DNA of 64,000 bases from Ideonella sp. (GTDB taxonomy: Bacteria > Pseudomonadota > Gammaproteobacteria > Burkholderiales > Burkholderiaceae_C), in NCBI GenBank assembly GCA_016721465.1, contig JADKIA010000030.1, forward strand, positions 506,142 to 570,141, in the 5' to 3' direction. Shown one piece after another: positions 45,891 through 54,927 of the stretch. Below the pieces are notes generated by a model. The model ran no database searches. It saw nothing but the letters and a program-made list of their open reading frames with translations, and was not told the origin of the DNA. Numbering within the stretch: position 1 is the first letter of the stretch; every line of letters begins with the position of its first letter. The position numbers and the translations under genes were made by a program.

Positions 45891-46910
45891 TCAAAAGAAC
45901 CGGTCGAAGTGAATCTGCTGGTAAGGCACGAGATGCTTGCCCATCAGCAGTTCCTGGATCGATTGCGTCATCGGTGGCGGCCCGGCGAAATAGAACTCGT
46001 GCCTGGCCAGGGAGTCGCCCAACACGCGGGGCAGGGCTTCGTGCACGAAGCCCCGATCACCTTGCCAGCCGGCCGCATCGGCGCTGGCCCTGTCGGAGAC
46101 CACGGGGTGGAACTGGAGCACCGAGCCGAAGCCTTGCAGTTCGCGCAGGAAGGCTTCGCCGCAGACGTCCCGTGGCGTGCGCGCGCCATAGAAGAAATGC
46201 AGCCGCCGCGTGGCCAGCATGCCGGCGGCCGCCGCGCCGCGAGCGATGGAGACCATTGGCGCGAGCCCCGAGCCGCCCGCAATGCAGACGATGTCGCGCG
46301 CGCTGTCTTCGCGCAGGCCGGCCAGGCCATAGGGCCCGTCGAGTTCGATCTCGTCGCCAAGCGCCAGTGTGTCGAACAAGGCGCTGGTGGCCTGTCCACC
46401 AGGAACGCGCCGGATCTGGAAGTCCCAGTGCCCCTGCGCATTGGGCAAGTTCGACATGGAGTAGCCGCGCGGCGCAGCGACGCCCGCAAGGACCAAGCTC
46501 GCGTACTGTCCCGGCGTGAAGTCGGCCGGCGTGTCGGTCGCGAAGCGGAACTCGCGGATGTCGTGCGTGACATCGGTGCTACCGACCAAACGGGCAGGTC
46601 GTCGGCGCGGTGCAATGCGTGGCTCGTATTCCTTGGCGGTGCGCACCTTGAGCGTCAATTCTCCGGCCGCCACGCACTGGCAGGCCAGCTGGCGGCCCTT
46701 GCGGCGGTCCCGCTCGGTCAGCCCAGGAGCATCGGGCCACAGCGCCGTGACGGCGCCCGCGACGATGTCGAACTTGCAACTGCCGCAGCCGCCCGCGTTG
46801 CACTCGTAAGGGAAACCGATGCCGGCGCGCAGTGCGGCGCGCAACACGGTATCCGCAGCGTCCTGCTCAAAGCTGAGCGGACTGTCGGCAATGTGAATCG
46901 GGTGGCTCAT
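45891..46910 (-). CDS. tmoF: Toluene monooxygenase reductase TmoF
   Basis: 339 residues. [2Fe-2S] domain (CNAGGCGSC, residues about 37-45; distal Cys in QLACQC), FAD domain with GYSMSNLP near 160 and NAD-binding GGSGLAPM near 223. Transfers electrons from NADH to the Rieske protein TmoC. Last gene of the operon. Confidence 0.92.
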   Translation of the reverse strand: MSHPIHIADSPLSFEQDAADTVLRAALRAGIGFPYECNAGGCGSCKFDIVAGAVTALWPDAPGLTERDRRKGRQLACQCVAAGELTLKVRTAKEYEPRIAPRRRPARLVGSTDVTHDIREFRFATDTPADFTPGQYASLVLAGVAAPRGYSMSNLPNAQGHWDFQIRRVPGGQATSALFDTLALGDEIELDGPYGLAGLREDSARDIVCIAGGSGLAPMVSIARGAAAAGMLATRRLHFFYGARTPRDVCGEAFLRELQGFGSVLQFHPVVSDRASADAAGWQGDRGFVHEALPRVLGDSLARHEFYFAGPPPMTQSIQELLMGKHLVPYQQIHFDRFF

Positions 46911-47013
46911 TCGGATGAATCTTCAGGTTGAGCGCTTCCTCCGCGCCACGCTCGGCAGCGCGAGGAAAACATGGCCAGCGTCGGCCGAACCGGCCGCGGC
47001 GGCGGTGTGTGGC

Positions 47014-48009
47014 TTACAGGCCGAGCGAGCTGCGGAGCCTGCGCGTCGCGGCCTTGGCCTCGCTGGCCGCATTCGGCACGTCGGGCAAGGCCGTGCAGTA
47101 GCTCTCGATGGCCTGGTCCGCCAGCGGCTCCCACTTGGCGATCCAGCCCGCAATGACCTGGCCGTTGCCCTCGACGCCCTGCGCCATCTTCACCAGCGCC
47201 GCGGCCCAGCGCCGATGCCGTTCGGCGTCCGCCAGTTGCGCATCGGTCAGCATGCCCAGCAGCGTGTCGTTGTTGTGCCGGGCGGCTTGGCCGAGGCAGC
47301 GCAAGACGGCCTCCTCGACTGCGGGGCGCACCACCAGGCTCATTGCCACAAAGGCCTCGGCCCAGTCCCAGGCGACGAGGGCACGCTCGACGAGCTCGCG
47401 CCAGCCCTGCCATGCCGGGTGCTGCTCCCACAGGCTGCGCTCGTTCACACCGAAGCCGAGATCGGGAAACGTCAGCGACAACTCCTTCGTCCGATACGCA
47501 GTGTGCGTCAGCCAGCGCAGCGCGTCGCCGGTCTGGTAGGCGGCACAGTTCGAGATCGTCGAGGCCGGCGCAATCTGGGTCAGGTAGGCCGAGCCCATCT
47601 GCAGCGTGTGGAACAGGTAGCGCGCCGGGCTGTACAGGCGCGCCAGGGTCGCGGCCCAAGGACGCTCCAGCATGCTGTCATGGCCGCGCTCGGAGAACTG
47701 GTTCAACAGGCCGAAGACATAGGTCTCCTGGCCATCCTGCAGCATGTTGTAGGTGCGGTAGACGATCTCGTCCGGATCACGAAAGGCGTTCCAGTCCGGA
47801 TGCACCAGTGGCGAGGCGTTGCGATGCTCCTTGTACCAGCGCGCCATCGGGAAGTTGGGATCGAGCTCGAACGGCGCTTCGGGGTTGTCGGTGCTGAAGT
47901 GCAGGTTGGTCGAAACAATCTCGTATTCGCTGGGCTTGCGGCGCCGCCCGGCCAGGTGGCTCCAGGTCTTCAGCGGCTTCAGCGGTGTCGGGACGTCGGT
48001 TTGCGTCAT
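47014..48009 (-). CDS. tmoE: Toluene monooxygenase hydroxylase beta subunit TmoE
   Basis: 331 residues from the ATG at 48009 (GGAGACAGAC upstream; a TTG at 48021 is also in frame). Beta-subunit fold without iron ligands; begins PLKPLKTWSHLAGRRRKPSE, a family hallmark, with NAFRDPDEIVYRTYN. Together with TmoA and TmoB forms the hydroxylase. Confidence 0.93.
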   Translation of the reverse strand: MTQTDVPTPLKPLKTWSHLAGRRRKPSEYEIVSTNLHFSTDNPEAPFELDPNFPMARWYKEHRNASPLVHPDWNAFRDPDEIVYRTYNMLQDGQETYVFGLLNQFSERGHDSMLERPWAATLARLYSPARYLFHTLQMGSAYLTQIAPASTISNCAAYQTGDALRWLTHTAYRTKELSLTFPDLGFGVNERSLWEQHPAWQGWRELVERALVAWDWAEAFVAMSLVVRPAVEEAVLRCLGQAARHNNDTLLGMLTDAQLADAERHRRWAAALVKMAQGVEGNGQVIAGWIAKWEPLADQAIESYCTALPDVPNAASEAKAATRRLRSSLGL

Positions 48010-48021
48010 GTCTGTCTCCAA

Positions 48022-48336
48022 TCAAAGCGTCAATTCGTAGTAGAAGCGGACGTAGTCGTCCGTCGTCTCGATGCGGCCGGCGAACGAGCCGAGGTTGACC
48101 TCCAGCTCGGACATCTTGAACGGCCGGCCCAGCGTCTCTTCCAGCGTCTTGCGCCGCAGGATCAGTTCGCCGTCGGTGTCGATGCGCACGTAGGCCAACT
48201 TGTCGTCGACGCGGATCGTCTTGCCCGGGTTGTCCTCTTTGGCGGCCTCGATGACGCCCTCGGTGATGGCGCTCGCACGCAGCACAGGCCCGACGCGGTT
48301 GTTGCGATAGGCCTCAGCTGTTTTTTCGTTGCTCAT
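48022..48336 (-). CDS. tmoD: Toluene monooxygenase effector protein TmoD
   Basis: 104 residues of the MmoB/DmpM family (RNNRVGPVLRASAITEGVIE, then RRKTLEETLGRPFKMSELEV). Binds the hydroxylase and increases coupling and regiospecificity. Confidence 0.93.
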   Translation of the reverse strand: MSNEKTAEAYRNNRVGPVLRASAITEGVIEAAKEDNPGKTIRVDDKLAYVRIDTDGELILRRKTLEETLGRPFKMSELEVNLGSFAGRIETTDDYVRFYYELTL

Positions 48337-48357
48337 GGTGTGTTCCTCTGAGAGATG

Positions 48358-48693
48358 TCACGAGTGGGCGAACAGGGGTTTGACGCCCTCGACGGCGACC
48401 AGGATGTCGTCCCCTTCCACCTTGACCGGGTATTCGGCGAGTCGACAGTTGCCCGGGTTGATCCCGGCGCCGCTGCGGGCGTCGAAGGTCCATTGGTGCG
48501 CCCGGCACATCAACACCTTGCCGTCGAACTTGCCTTCGGCCAGCGGAATGTCCTGGTGCGGGCACATGCCCTGGAAGGCGCGCAGATCGCCGCCCTCGGG
48601 CCAGACCAGCACGACCACATGCTCGCCGACCTCGACTTCGATCATCTCGCCCTCCCACAGGTCGTCGATGGAGCCAACTTTCTGGAATGGCAT
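48358..48693 (-). CDS. tmoC: Toluene monooxygenase Rieske ferredoxin TmoC
   Basis: 111 residues. Rieske [2Fe-2S] ligands in order CPH (MCPHQD) and CRAH (MCRAHQW), 17 residues apart. Carries electrons from TmoF to TmoA. Confidence 0.94.
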   Translation of the reverse strand: MPFQKVGSIDDLWEGEMIEVEVGEHVVVLVWPEGGDLRAFQGMCPHQDIPLAEGKFDGKVLMCRAHQWTFDARSGAGINPGNCRLAEYPVKVEGDDILVAVEGVKPLFAHS

Positions 48694-48709
48694 GGCTCAG
48701 CCTCCGAAA

Positions 48710-48746
48710 AGCCGCCTCAAGGCGGCTGAGCGCCCCCTCGGGGGGC
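48710..48746. repeat. Double-hairpin intergenic element
   Basis: AGCCGCC-TCAA-GGCGGCT (48710-48727) followed by GCCCCC-TCG-GGGGGC (48732-48746), between tmoB and tmoC. Same two-hairpin layout as 33220-33254; looks like a repeated, GC-rich intergenic element of this genome. Confidence 0.55.
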
Positions 48747-48775
48747 AGGAGCGTAGCGACGTTGCGGTAGACATA

Positions 48776-49036
48776 TCACTCATCGCAGAAGATGAACTCG
48801 AGCGCTTCCATCGGCTTGATGTCGGTCTCGCTCAACTTGGCCTGGCGCGGGTAGAAGGTTTCGCCGCCCTGGCGACGTACTCGGACCACTTTGTCGGGTT
48901 GCGGCGCAACGCGTCGGCCGACCGAGTGATGGGCCGCGGCCGCAGCCACCTCGTCCATCGAGTTCTCCGTGTCGACCGGGACGAGCTGCAAAACGAAGTC
49001 GTACTGGAAATTGGAAATCACGGGAAACAGTGCCAT
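48776..49036 (-). CDS. tmoB: Toluene monooxygenase hydroxylase gamma subunit TmoB
   Basis: 86 residues, ubiquitin-like fold: MALFPVISNFQYDFVLQLVP, then VRRQGGETFYPRQAKLSETD. Small structural subunit of the hydroxylase. Confidence 0.93.
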   Translation of the reverse strand: MALFPVISNFQYDFVLQLVPVDTENSMDEVAAAAAHHSVGRRVAPQPDKVVRVRRQGGETFYPRQAKLSETDIKPMEALEFIFCDE

Positions 49037-49060
49037 GTCGTGCTCCTTTCAAGTTTCGGA

Positions 49061-50566
49061 TCAGGCCGCGCGCTTCGCGTGCTGTCGATTGCGGTAGGTT
49101 TCGACCCAGGCGTACTTGTGCGCGTCGTCGCCGATCTCGCCCGGTGCGAGGCTCATGTACTTCAACGCCCCCATCAGGTCAGGCGGCTGGATCTGCCCGG
49201 CGAGGAATCGGTCAACCAGACTCAGATGGTCGCGGTAACGCACCGGGTCCTGCTGGAAGACCCAGCGATCGATCTCGGAGTTGAAGTGGTAGGTGCGGCC
49301 CTTGTAGTCGAGTGGGTAGTCCTTGACGTTCCAGCCCTTGCCCGGAATGGCGCAGATCGGCAACTGGCTCATGTTGCAGACGATGGGCAGCGTTTCCGGC
49401 ACGGTCAGTTCGGGCCGGCCGGCGACCAGGTTGTCGATGATGACGTCCCAGGCCTGTCCAAAGCTGTCGTTCCAGCCGGGATACTTTTCCTCCAGCCAAT
49501 CACGGCAGTCCGGGGTCACGCCAGCGGCGGGGTTCCACCAGATCGTCGGCCGCCAGAACCAGATGCCCATCTGGTAGGCATGGTGCTGGTAGTCGAACTC
49601 GTTGACCATCTGGTCCCAGTACCAGGGAAGGTCCAGACCGAGGTCGATCAGCGAGCGCTCGAACTGCCCGACGATCCACTCGCGCATGAACTCCTTGAAC
49701 GACTGCTTGCGGTGGTGCAGCGGCGTTGCATAGTCCATCGCCGTTCCGGTGAGCAGGCTGAACAATCGCCAGGCGCGGGCAATGGCCACGTCGACCAGCT
49801 TCTGTGCCTGTTCCTTGCGCCCGTTCGCGATCAGGATCTGCAGCGCCGGGCCGCCGATCTGGGCGTGGCGCGACTCATCGGTCTGGATGCTGGAGATCAG
49901 GCTCGAAAACGTGAAGTCACCGGCCTCGGCGGCGTCCGCCGCGAGGCCGAGAAACTGCATGTTGGTGAAGCCGGTCTCGAAGGCGAAGGTCAGCATGACC
50001 GCGATCTCGACCGCGCTGCGCCCCAGGAACAGGTCGTCGAAGGTGTGGCGCGCCGCGATCGCGCCCCATTCGTTCGTGTGATAGGCCTTGTGGGCCCAAT
50101 CGAACTGCCGGTCCTTGGGACAGTAGTCGTGCGGGAAGTACAGCTGCAGCTGGGCATGCCGGTTCTCGTCCAACATGCCGAAGGTGGCCATGTTGCGCAT
50201 GCCCGGCGCGCGACCAAATCGCGTCATGCGCGCCTCCGCACTCATCGCCGCGTACTCGCCGAGCGCAATCGCGCCGTAGTGCGACTTCAGGATCGAAAGC
50301 CATCCCGGGTCGGCTTCCTCGAACATGCGGCTGCGCTCCAGCGCCGCCTTGACCGAATAGGCCCCGGCGTCCTTCTCACGCTGGATGCGGACATACTCGG
50401 AGTAGGACGTCTTGTAAGGCTCGTCGTAGCCTTCCCAGCTGGCCATCGGCACGTCCATCGCGCCGGTCATGACATCGGGAAAGAGTTCGGACTCGGCCAC
50501 ATAGGTCGGGGTCCAGTTCGTGGCACGTGCAATGTCGTACCACTGAGCGCGTTCGAGTAACGCCAT
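49061..50566 (-). CDS. tmoA: Toluene monooxygenase hydroxylase alpha subunit TmoA
   Basis: 501 residues from the ATG at 50566 (AAGGAGACC upstream). All di-iron ligands have toluene 4-monooxygenase numbering: Glu104, Glu134, His137, Glu197, Glu231, His234. Known active-site residues Ile100, Gly103, Ala107, Gln141 and Phe205 also match the T4MO pattern. Hydroxylates toluene or benzene to cresol or phenol; regiochemistry cannot be fixed from sequence alone. Confidence 0.95.
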   Translation of the reverse strand: MALLERAQWYDIARATNWTPTYVAESELFPDVMTGAMDVPMASWEGYDEPYKTSYSEYVRIQREKDAGAYSVKAALERSRMFEEADPGWLSILKSHYGAIALGEYAAMSAEARMTRFGRAPGMRNMATFGMLDENRHAQLQLYFPHDYCPKDRQFDWAHKAYHTNEWGAIAARHTFDDLFLGRSAVEIAVMLTFAFETGFTNMQFLGLAADAAEAGDFTFSSLISSIQTDESRHAQIGGPALQILIANGRKEQAQKLVDVAIARAWRLFSLLTGTAMDYATPLHHRKQSFKEFMREWIVGQFERSLIDLGLDLPWYWDQMVNEFDYQHHAYQMGIWFWRPTIWWNPAAGVTPDCRDWLEEKYPGWNDSFGQAWDVIIDNLVAGRPELTVPETLPIVCNMSQLPICAIPGKGWNVKDYPLDYKGRTYHFNSEIDRWVFQQDPVRYRDHLSLVDRFLAGQIQPPDLMGALKYMSLAPGEIGDDAHKYAWVETYRNRQHAKRAA

Positions 50567-50625
50567 GGCGAGGTCTCCTTGTCGATCTGCGGCCCAAACC
50601 CGCGGTATCGGGTAGCCTGAGACAA

Positions 50626-50682
50626 AGAATAGAGACTGGCCAAAAGGCGCGCCATTGCACCTTTTCCGGTGCGTCATTGCAC
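50626..50682 (-). promoter_or_regulatory. tmoA promoter region with 22-bp-spaced direct repeats
   Basis: Two direct repeats CGCCATTGCACCTTTT (50651-50666 region) and CGTCATTGCACTTTGG (50672-50687 region) share the core ATTGCAC at 50654-50660 and 50676-50682, exactly two helical turns apart. On the minus strand a TATTCT (50631-50626) could be the -10. The repeats would sit near -38 and -60, the kind of place where TodT-type regulators bind. Confidence 0.5.
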
Positions 50683-50725
50683 TTTGGTTTAGATCGAGGC
50701 GAGCCAGGCTCGCGGTCCAGCGCCT

Positions 50726-51331
50726 TCAGAGCGCCCGCAGCCGCTCCACCATGCCGATCAGCGCCGGCAGCGAGCGGGCGCACATCTTTTCCATGATGTT
50801 GTGGCGATGAACCTTGACCGTGACCTCGGTGATGCCGAGCTCGGCGGCAGTCTGCTTGTTTCGCATGCCACGTGCGATCAACGCTATCACTTCGCGCTCG
50901 CGCGAGGTCAGGCGGTCGTACCGGGCCTGGATTTCTGCCAGTTCAGCGCGCTGGTGCCGTGCGGCCCCATCTCGCTCGAGCGAGTGCGCGATCGCGTCGA
51001 GCAGGTCCTGATCGCGAAACGGCTTGGGCAGGAAGTCCACCGCACCTGCCTTCATGGCACGAACGGTCATCGGGATGTCGCCGTGACCGGTGATGAAGAT
51101 GATCGGCACGCGTTGCCCCGCCTGTGCGAGTTCGCGCTGCAATTCCAGTCCGCTCAGACCCGGCATGCGCACGTCGAGCACCAAGCAAGCTGGGACATCA
51201 GGGCGCTGAAACTGAAGGAACTCCTTCGCTGACGCAAAGGTTTCGACGCTCAGCCCAACCGAACGGATCAGGCTGCTCAGCGCCTCGCGCACCGAGAGAT
51301 CGTCATCGACGACGAAGACCATCGAGTTCAT
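50726..51331 (-). CDS. tmoT: Response regulator, TodT/TmoT type (LuxR-family HTH)
   Basis: 201 residues. Receiver domain (VFVVDDDLSVREAL, Asp in LVLDVRMPGLSG near 54, Lys in DFLPKPF) and LuxR/FixJ-type HTH (LTSREREVIALIARGMRNKQ, then HRHNIMEKM). ATG overlaps the kinase stop. Expected to activate tmoA transcription when phosphorylated. Confidence 0.9.
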   Translation of the reverse strand: MNSMVFVVDDDLSVREALSSLIRSVGLSVETFASAKEFLQFQRPDVPACLVLDVRMPGLSGLELQRELAQAGQRVPIIFITGHGDIPMTVRAMKAGAVDFLPKPFRDQDLLDAIAHSLERDGAARHQRAELAEIQARYDRLTSREREVIALIARGMRNKQTAAELGITEVTVKVHRHNIMEKMCARSLPALIGMVERLRAL

Positions 51332-54285
51332 GTGCGATCAGTGGGCAAGGTGAAGCGGAAGGTCTCGCCGCGATCCTGGTTGGCGGCGGCCCACAGCCGC
51401 CCGCCGTGCGCCTCGACAATCGAGCGGCTGATGGCCAGGCCCATGCCCATGCCTGCTGGCTTTGTGGTGTGGAAGGCCTCGAAGATGCGCTCCCGATCTG
51501 CCGCGCCGATGCCCAAGCCGGTATCGCGAACCTCGACAAGCACGGCGCAATCGGCCTCGTTCCAGTGCGCGCTCAGCTCGACCACCCGAGGTGCCTCGTC
51601 GGTGGTACACATGGCCTCCATCGCATTCATCACCAGGTTGAGGATGACTTGCTGCAACTGCACGCGGTCGACCACCACCGCCGGAACGTTGTGGCTTGCC
51701 ATCAGGCGCAAGGAAACGCCCTGGGCGCGCGCCTCGCCTTGCACCAGCTTGATCACCTCGCCGATGACTTCCTCGACATCGACCTGTGTTGGCAGGAACT
51801 CGCCACGTCTGAGGAAGCCGCGGATCCGCGCGATCACCTGGCTCGCCTGGTTGGCGTCGCGAACGATGCGCTGCACGGCCGCCTCCACTTCATCGGCGTT
51901 CGGCGGCTGCGCATCCAGCCAGCGCAGGCACGCGTGCCCATTGGCGACGACGGCCGCCAGCGGCTGATTCACCTCGTGCGCGATCGACGCGGCGAGCTCG
52001 CCCAGGGTCGAGACCCTGGCAACACGGGCGAGCTCGTTCTGCGCCGTGACCAGGGCTTCGGCCGCCCGCTTGCGCTCGGTGATGTCCTCGGCGACGACCA
52101 CCAGCATGCGTGGCACGCTGCGGGTTGCGGGAAGAACGGAGACGCTGGTGTTCGCCCAAACGACCTGTCCATCCCGGCGCTGATAGCGCCTTTGCAAGTG
52201 GTACTCGCGGATCTCGCCGGCCACGAGCCGCGCAATGCGCGCCTGCACGGTGGCGTGATCTTCCTCGGGTGTGATCTTCAGGATGGAGCAATTGCGAAAC
52301 TCCTCGCGCGAGTAGCCGAGCATGGTCTGGAACGCCGGATTGGTCGCAAGGATCTGCCCGGCTGAGTCCGTCATGGCAATGCCCACCGGAGAGTGTTCGT
52401 ACAGCGCTCGCCAGCGGTGTTCTGACTCCTGCAGCGCCTCCATGCTGCGCTGCAGGGTTTGCCGGTTGGCGATGAGCTGGCGAGTCAACTGCGACAGGTC
52501 CTCGTTCTGGGTCGCCAGTTCGCGCTGCAATGCGTCACGTGCGCACTTCATCATCACCAGGTTGCGCACGCGCGCCCGCAACTCGTGCGCGGAGAAGGGC
52601 TTGGTGACGTAGTCCTGGACGGATTCAGCCAGCAGCCGGGCCCGCAGTGCCTCGTCACCCTTCGCGGACAGCACCAGAACAGGCACCTGCGCAAGGCGTG
52701 GCCGCCTGCGCATCTCGGCCACGAGCCGATCGCCGCCGAGCCTGGGCATCATGAGGTCGGTGACGACGAGGTCGGGCGGCTCAGTCTGGGCGCGCGCCAA
52801 GGCCTGCTCGCCGTCTGCCGCGGTAACGACGCGGTAGTCGCTGGCAAGTACCTCCGTGATGAAACGCCGCATCTCGGCGTTGTCCTCGACCACCAGGATC
52901 GTCGCCCGGTCGTCCGCTGCCTCGAATGCTTCATCCTCGATCTTGCCGGGCTGGGCTACCGCGATCGCGTCGCCCACGAAGGCCGCCTCCGCGTCGGGCT
53001 CGGCCATCGTCTCGACGTCGCGCACATAGGAACCGGCCGGCGCGTGCAACGGGAGCTCAACCTGGAACAAGGCACCGCCGCCGGGCGCCGTCGACACACC
53101 AATGGTTCCCTGGTGCAGGTCGACGAACTCCTTGGCGATGGCCAGCCCGAGCCCCGTGCCGCCGACATCGCGCGTCGTTCCCCCCTGGGCCTGGCGGAAG
53201 CGCTCGAAGATCGCGCGTCGCATGTCGGACGGCACGCCCGGGCCGGTGTCCTGAACGCTGAGCACGAATGAATCGCCAGCGCCGGCTTCTAGCGCCAAAC
53301 GGATGCGGCCGCCGACGGGCGTGAACTTGAAGGCGTTGGACAGCAGGTTCAGAACCACGCGTTCGATCTTCTCGGGATCGACTTCCGCGTGCAGCGTATC
53401 GGGGGTGTCGATGACGTACGAAACCGGGCGTTGCGGCGCGATCGCATGGAACTGTTCGGCGACCTTGCGAACGGCGCGTGCCAGGTCAATGCGCGCATGA
53501 TTCAACCCCATCTTGCCCGCGTCGAGCTTGGCCAGATCGAGCAGGTCGTTGACGTGGTTGAGCAGGGTGGCGGCATTGCGGTGGATGACGTTCAGGTCGC
53601 GACGCTGCAAAACGGTGAGCTTGTCGCCGCCGGAGAGCATGGCTTCTGCGGGACCGAGGATCAGCGCCAGTGGCGTGCGCAGCTCGTGGCTGATGTTGGC
53701 GAAAAAGTCGCTCTTGAGCTGATCGGCCTGTCGCAACTTGTCGAGCAGACTCTGCAATTCTTCGCTCTTGCGGGCGATCTGCGCCTCGGCGCGTTTCTTC
53801 TCGGTGATGTTGCGACCTTCGGCCAGCAGGAACACGACTTTGCCGTCCTGGTCCTTGACCGGGAGCAGTGAGAAGTCGATGACGATCGTCTCCTCGCCGG
53901 CGGCCTTGCCGAACACCTCGACGTCGCAGCGCACGAACTCGCCCTGGCCCGCGCGCAGGATGTACGCCCGCACTGCATCCACCGTCTCCACCGACACTGA
54001 CCACCAGCGCGCCGCCCAGAAGGGTTTGCCCTGGATGTCGTCCAGCCGGAGGGCCGCCCCCTCCAGCGCCGATCGATTGATCTCCAGCGTCATTCCGTCG
54101 GTGTCGAGCAGCCCGACGAACTGGTACATCTCGTCCAGCACGATCCGAGCGAGCTTGTCGCGATGCGTCTGCACATCGTCGCTGGCCGAGAGCACGACGT
54201 CGCGCAAGCGCAGCGAAGCGGCATTCAAGAACAACTGGCGGTTGATGGTCGGCACGGCCGAGCTTTCGTGTGGACTGTGTGCCAT
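51328..54285 (-). CDS. tmoS: Hybrid sensor histidine kinase, TodS/TmoS type
   Basis: 985 residues from the ATG at 54285 (the frame extends upstream to 54390). The domain order of TodS is complete: PAS1 (about 60-170), kinase 1 with FFANISHELRTPLALILG, receiver (ILVVEDNAEMRRF, VVTDLMMPRLGG), PAS2 (HRWRALYEHSPVGIAMTD), and kinase 2 with ELAASIAHEVNQPLAAVV. No membrane helix, so it senses aromatic ligands in the cytoplasm through PAS1. Confidence 0.93.
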   Translation of the reverse strand: MAHSPHESSAVPTINRQLFLNAASLRLRDVVLSASDDVQTHRDKLARIVLDEMYQFVGLLDTDGMTLEINRSALEGAALRLDDIQGKPFWAARWWSVSVETVDAVRAYILRAGQGEFVRCDVEVFGKAAGEETIVIDFSLLPVKDQDGKVVFLLAEGRNITEKKRAEAQIARKSEELQSLLDKLRQADQLKSDFFANISHELRTPLALILGPAEAMLSGGDKLTVLQRRDLNVIHRNAATLLNHVNDLLDLAKLDAGKMGLNHARIDLARAVRKVAEQFHAIAPQRPVSYVIDTPDTLHAEVDPEKIERVVLNLLSNAFKFTPVGGRIRLALEAGAGDSFVLSVQDTGPGVPSDMRRAIFERFRQAQGGTTRDVGGTGLGLAIAKEFVDLHQGTIGVSTAPGGGALFQVELPLHAPAGSYVRDVETMAEPDAEAAFVGDAIAVAQPGKIEDEAFEAADDRATILVVEDNAEMRRFITEVLASDYRVVTAADGEQALARAQTEPPDLVVTDLMMPRLGGDRLVAEMRRRPRLAQVPVLVLSAKGDEALRARLLAESVQDYVTKPFSAHELRARVRNLVMMKCARDALQRELATQNEDLSQLTRQLIANRQTLQRSMEALQESEHRWRALYEHSPVGIAMTDSAGQILATNPAFQTMLGYSREEFRNCSILKITPEEDHATVQARIARLVAGEIREYHLQRRYQRRDGQVVWANTSVSVLPATRSVPRMLVVVAEDITERKRAAEALVTAQNELARVARVSTLGELAASIAHEVNQPLAAVVANGHACLRWLDAQPPNADEVEAAVQRIVRDANQASQVIARIRGFLRRGEFLPTQVDVEEVIGEVIKLVQGEARAQGVSLRLMASHNVPAVVVDRVQLQQVILNLVMNAMEAMCTTDEAPRVVELSAHWNEADCAVLVEVRDTGLGIGAADRERIFEAFHTTKPAGMGMGLAISRSIVEAHGGRLWAAANQDRGETFRFTLPTDRT

Positions 54286-54927
54286 GACGGCAGGTCGGAG
54301 GATAGCCTGCCAGCAGGCAGTGGCTCGGCCAATGCCTGCTCCCATACCGGCGAGGCCGTCCGCTGCAACTGCGAAGCTGGCCGCAGGCAAACTGGTGCCT
54401 GAGTCAGTGGGTTTGGGCGGGCATTCGGCAGGTCAGTTGCATGCCACTCTCGGTAGCGTTGTGACCAGCCGACAAGCACACTGCCTCGGAAGGCAGCCAG
54501 CACATATGCCGACTGAACTTGCACTGGGGCCGCTTGGGACCGCGCGGCAGACTTTGATGCGACTACTGTCGGCGCCGAACCAAATCTGAGCCGTGGAAGC
54601 CGGTCTTGAGCTGACCGGCTGTGGACAAGTGTAGGTTGTGAGCTGGTTCGTCGGACCCTCCGACGGTGCTTGGATCGCGCGGGGGACGACGCGCAGGGCG
54701 TAGCCCGTAGAGGCTTTCCCCGCGCAGCAGCGGCTCAGAACGGGTCGGTGGCAACACCATTCATGGTTTCGTGGTTCTACCGATGAACCAAGCTTGCGCT
54801 AGCTCATGACACGGGCCACCATGGCGGGCATAAGGTTCGCCTCGGTGGCTCGGAGGAGCTTCCGCCCCGGTTCCGTGGGTGCCGCCGCACGGCCCCCCAA
54901 AGGAACTGCACTCTTGCCGGAGGCGCC
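54286..54927. other. Intergenic region between tmoS and ferritin-like gene
   Basis: 642 bp between divergent genes. It must hold promoters for tmoS and for the gene at 54928, but I see no strong sigma-70 or sigma-54 match, no coding frame that looks real, and no repeat beyond short ones. CCGGAGG before 54928 is its ribosome site. Confidence 0.4.

Noticed and set aside
46915..48351. Plus-strand frame of 478 codons opposite tmoE and tmoD
   Set aside because: Shadow frame; the minus strand holds the well-defined toluene monooxygenase subunits.
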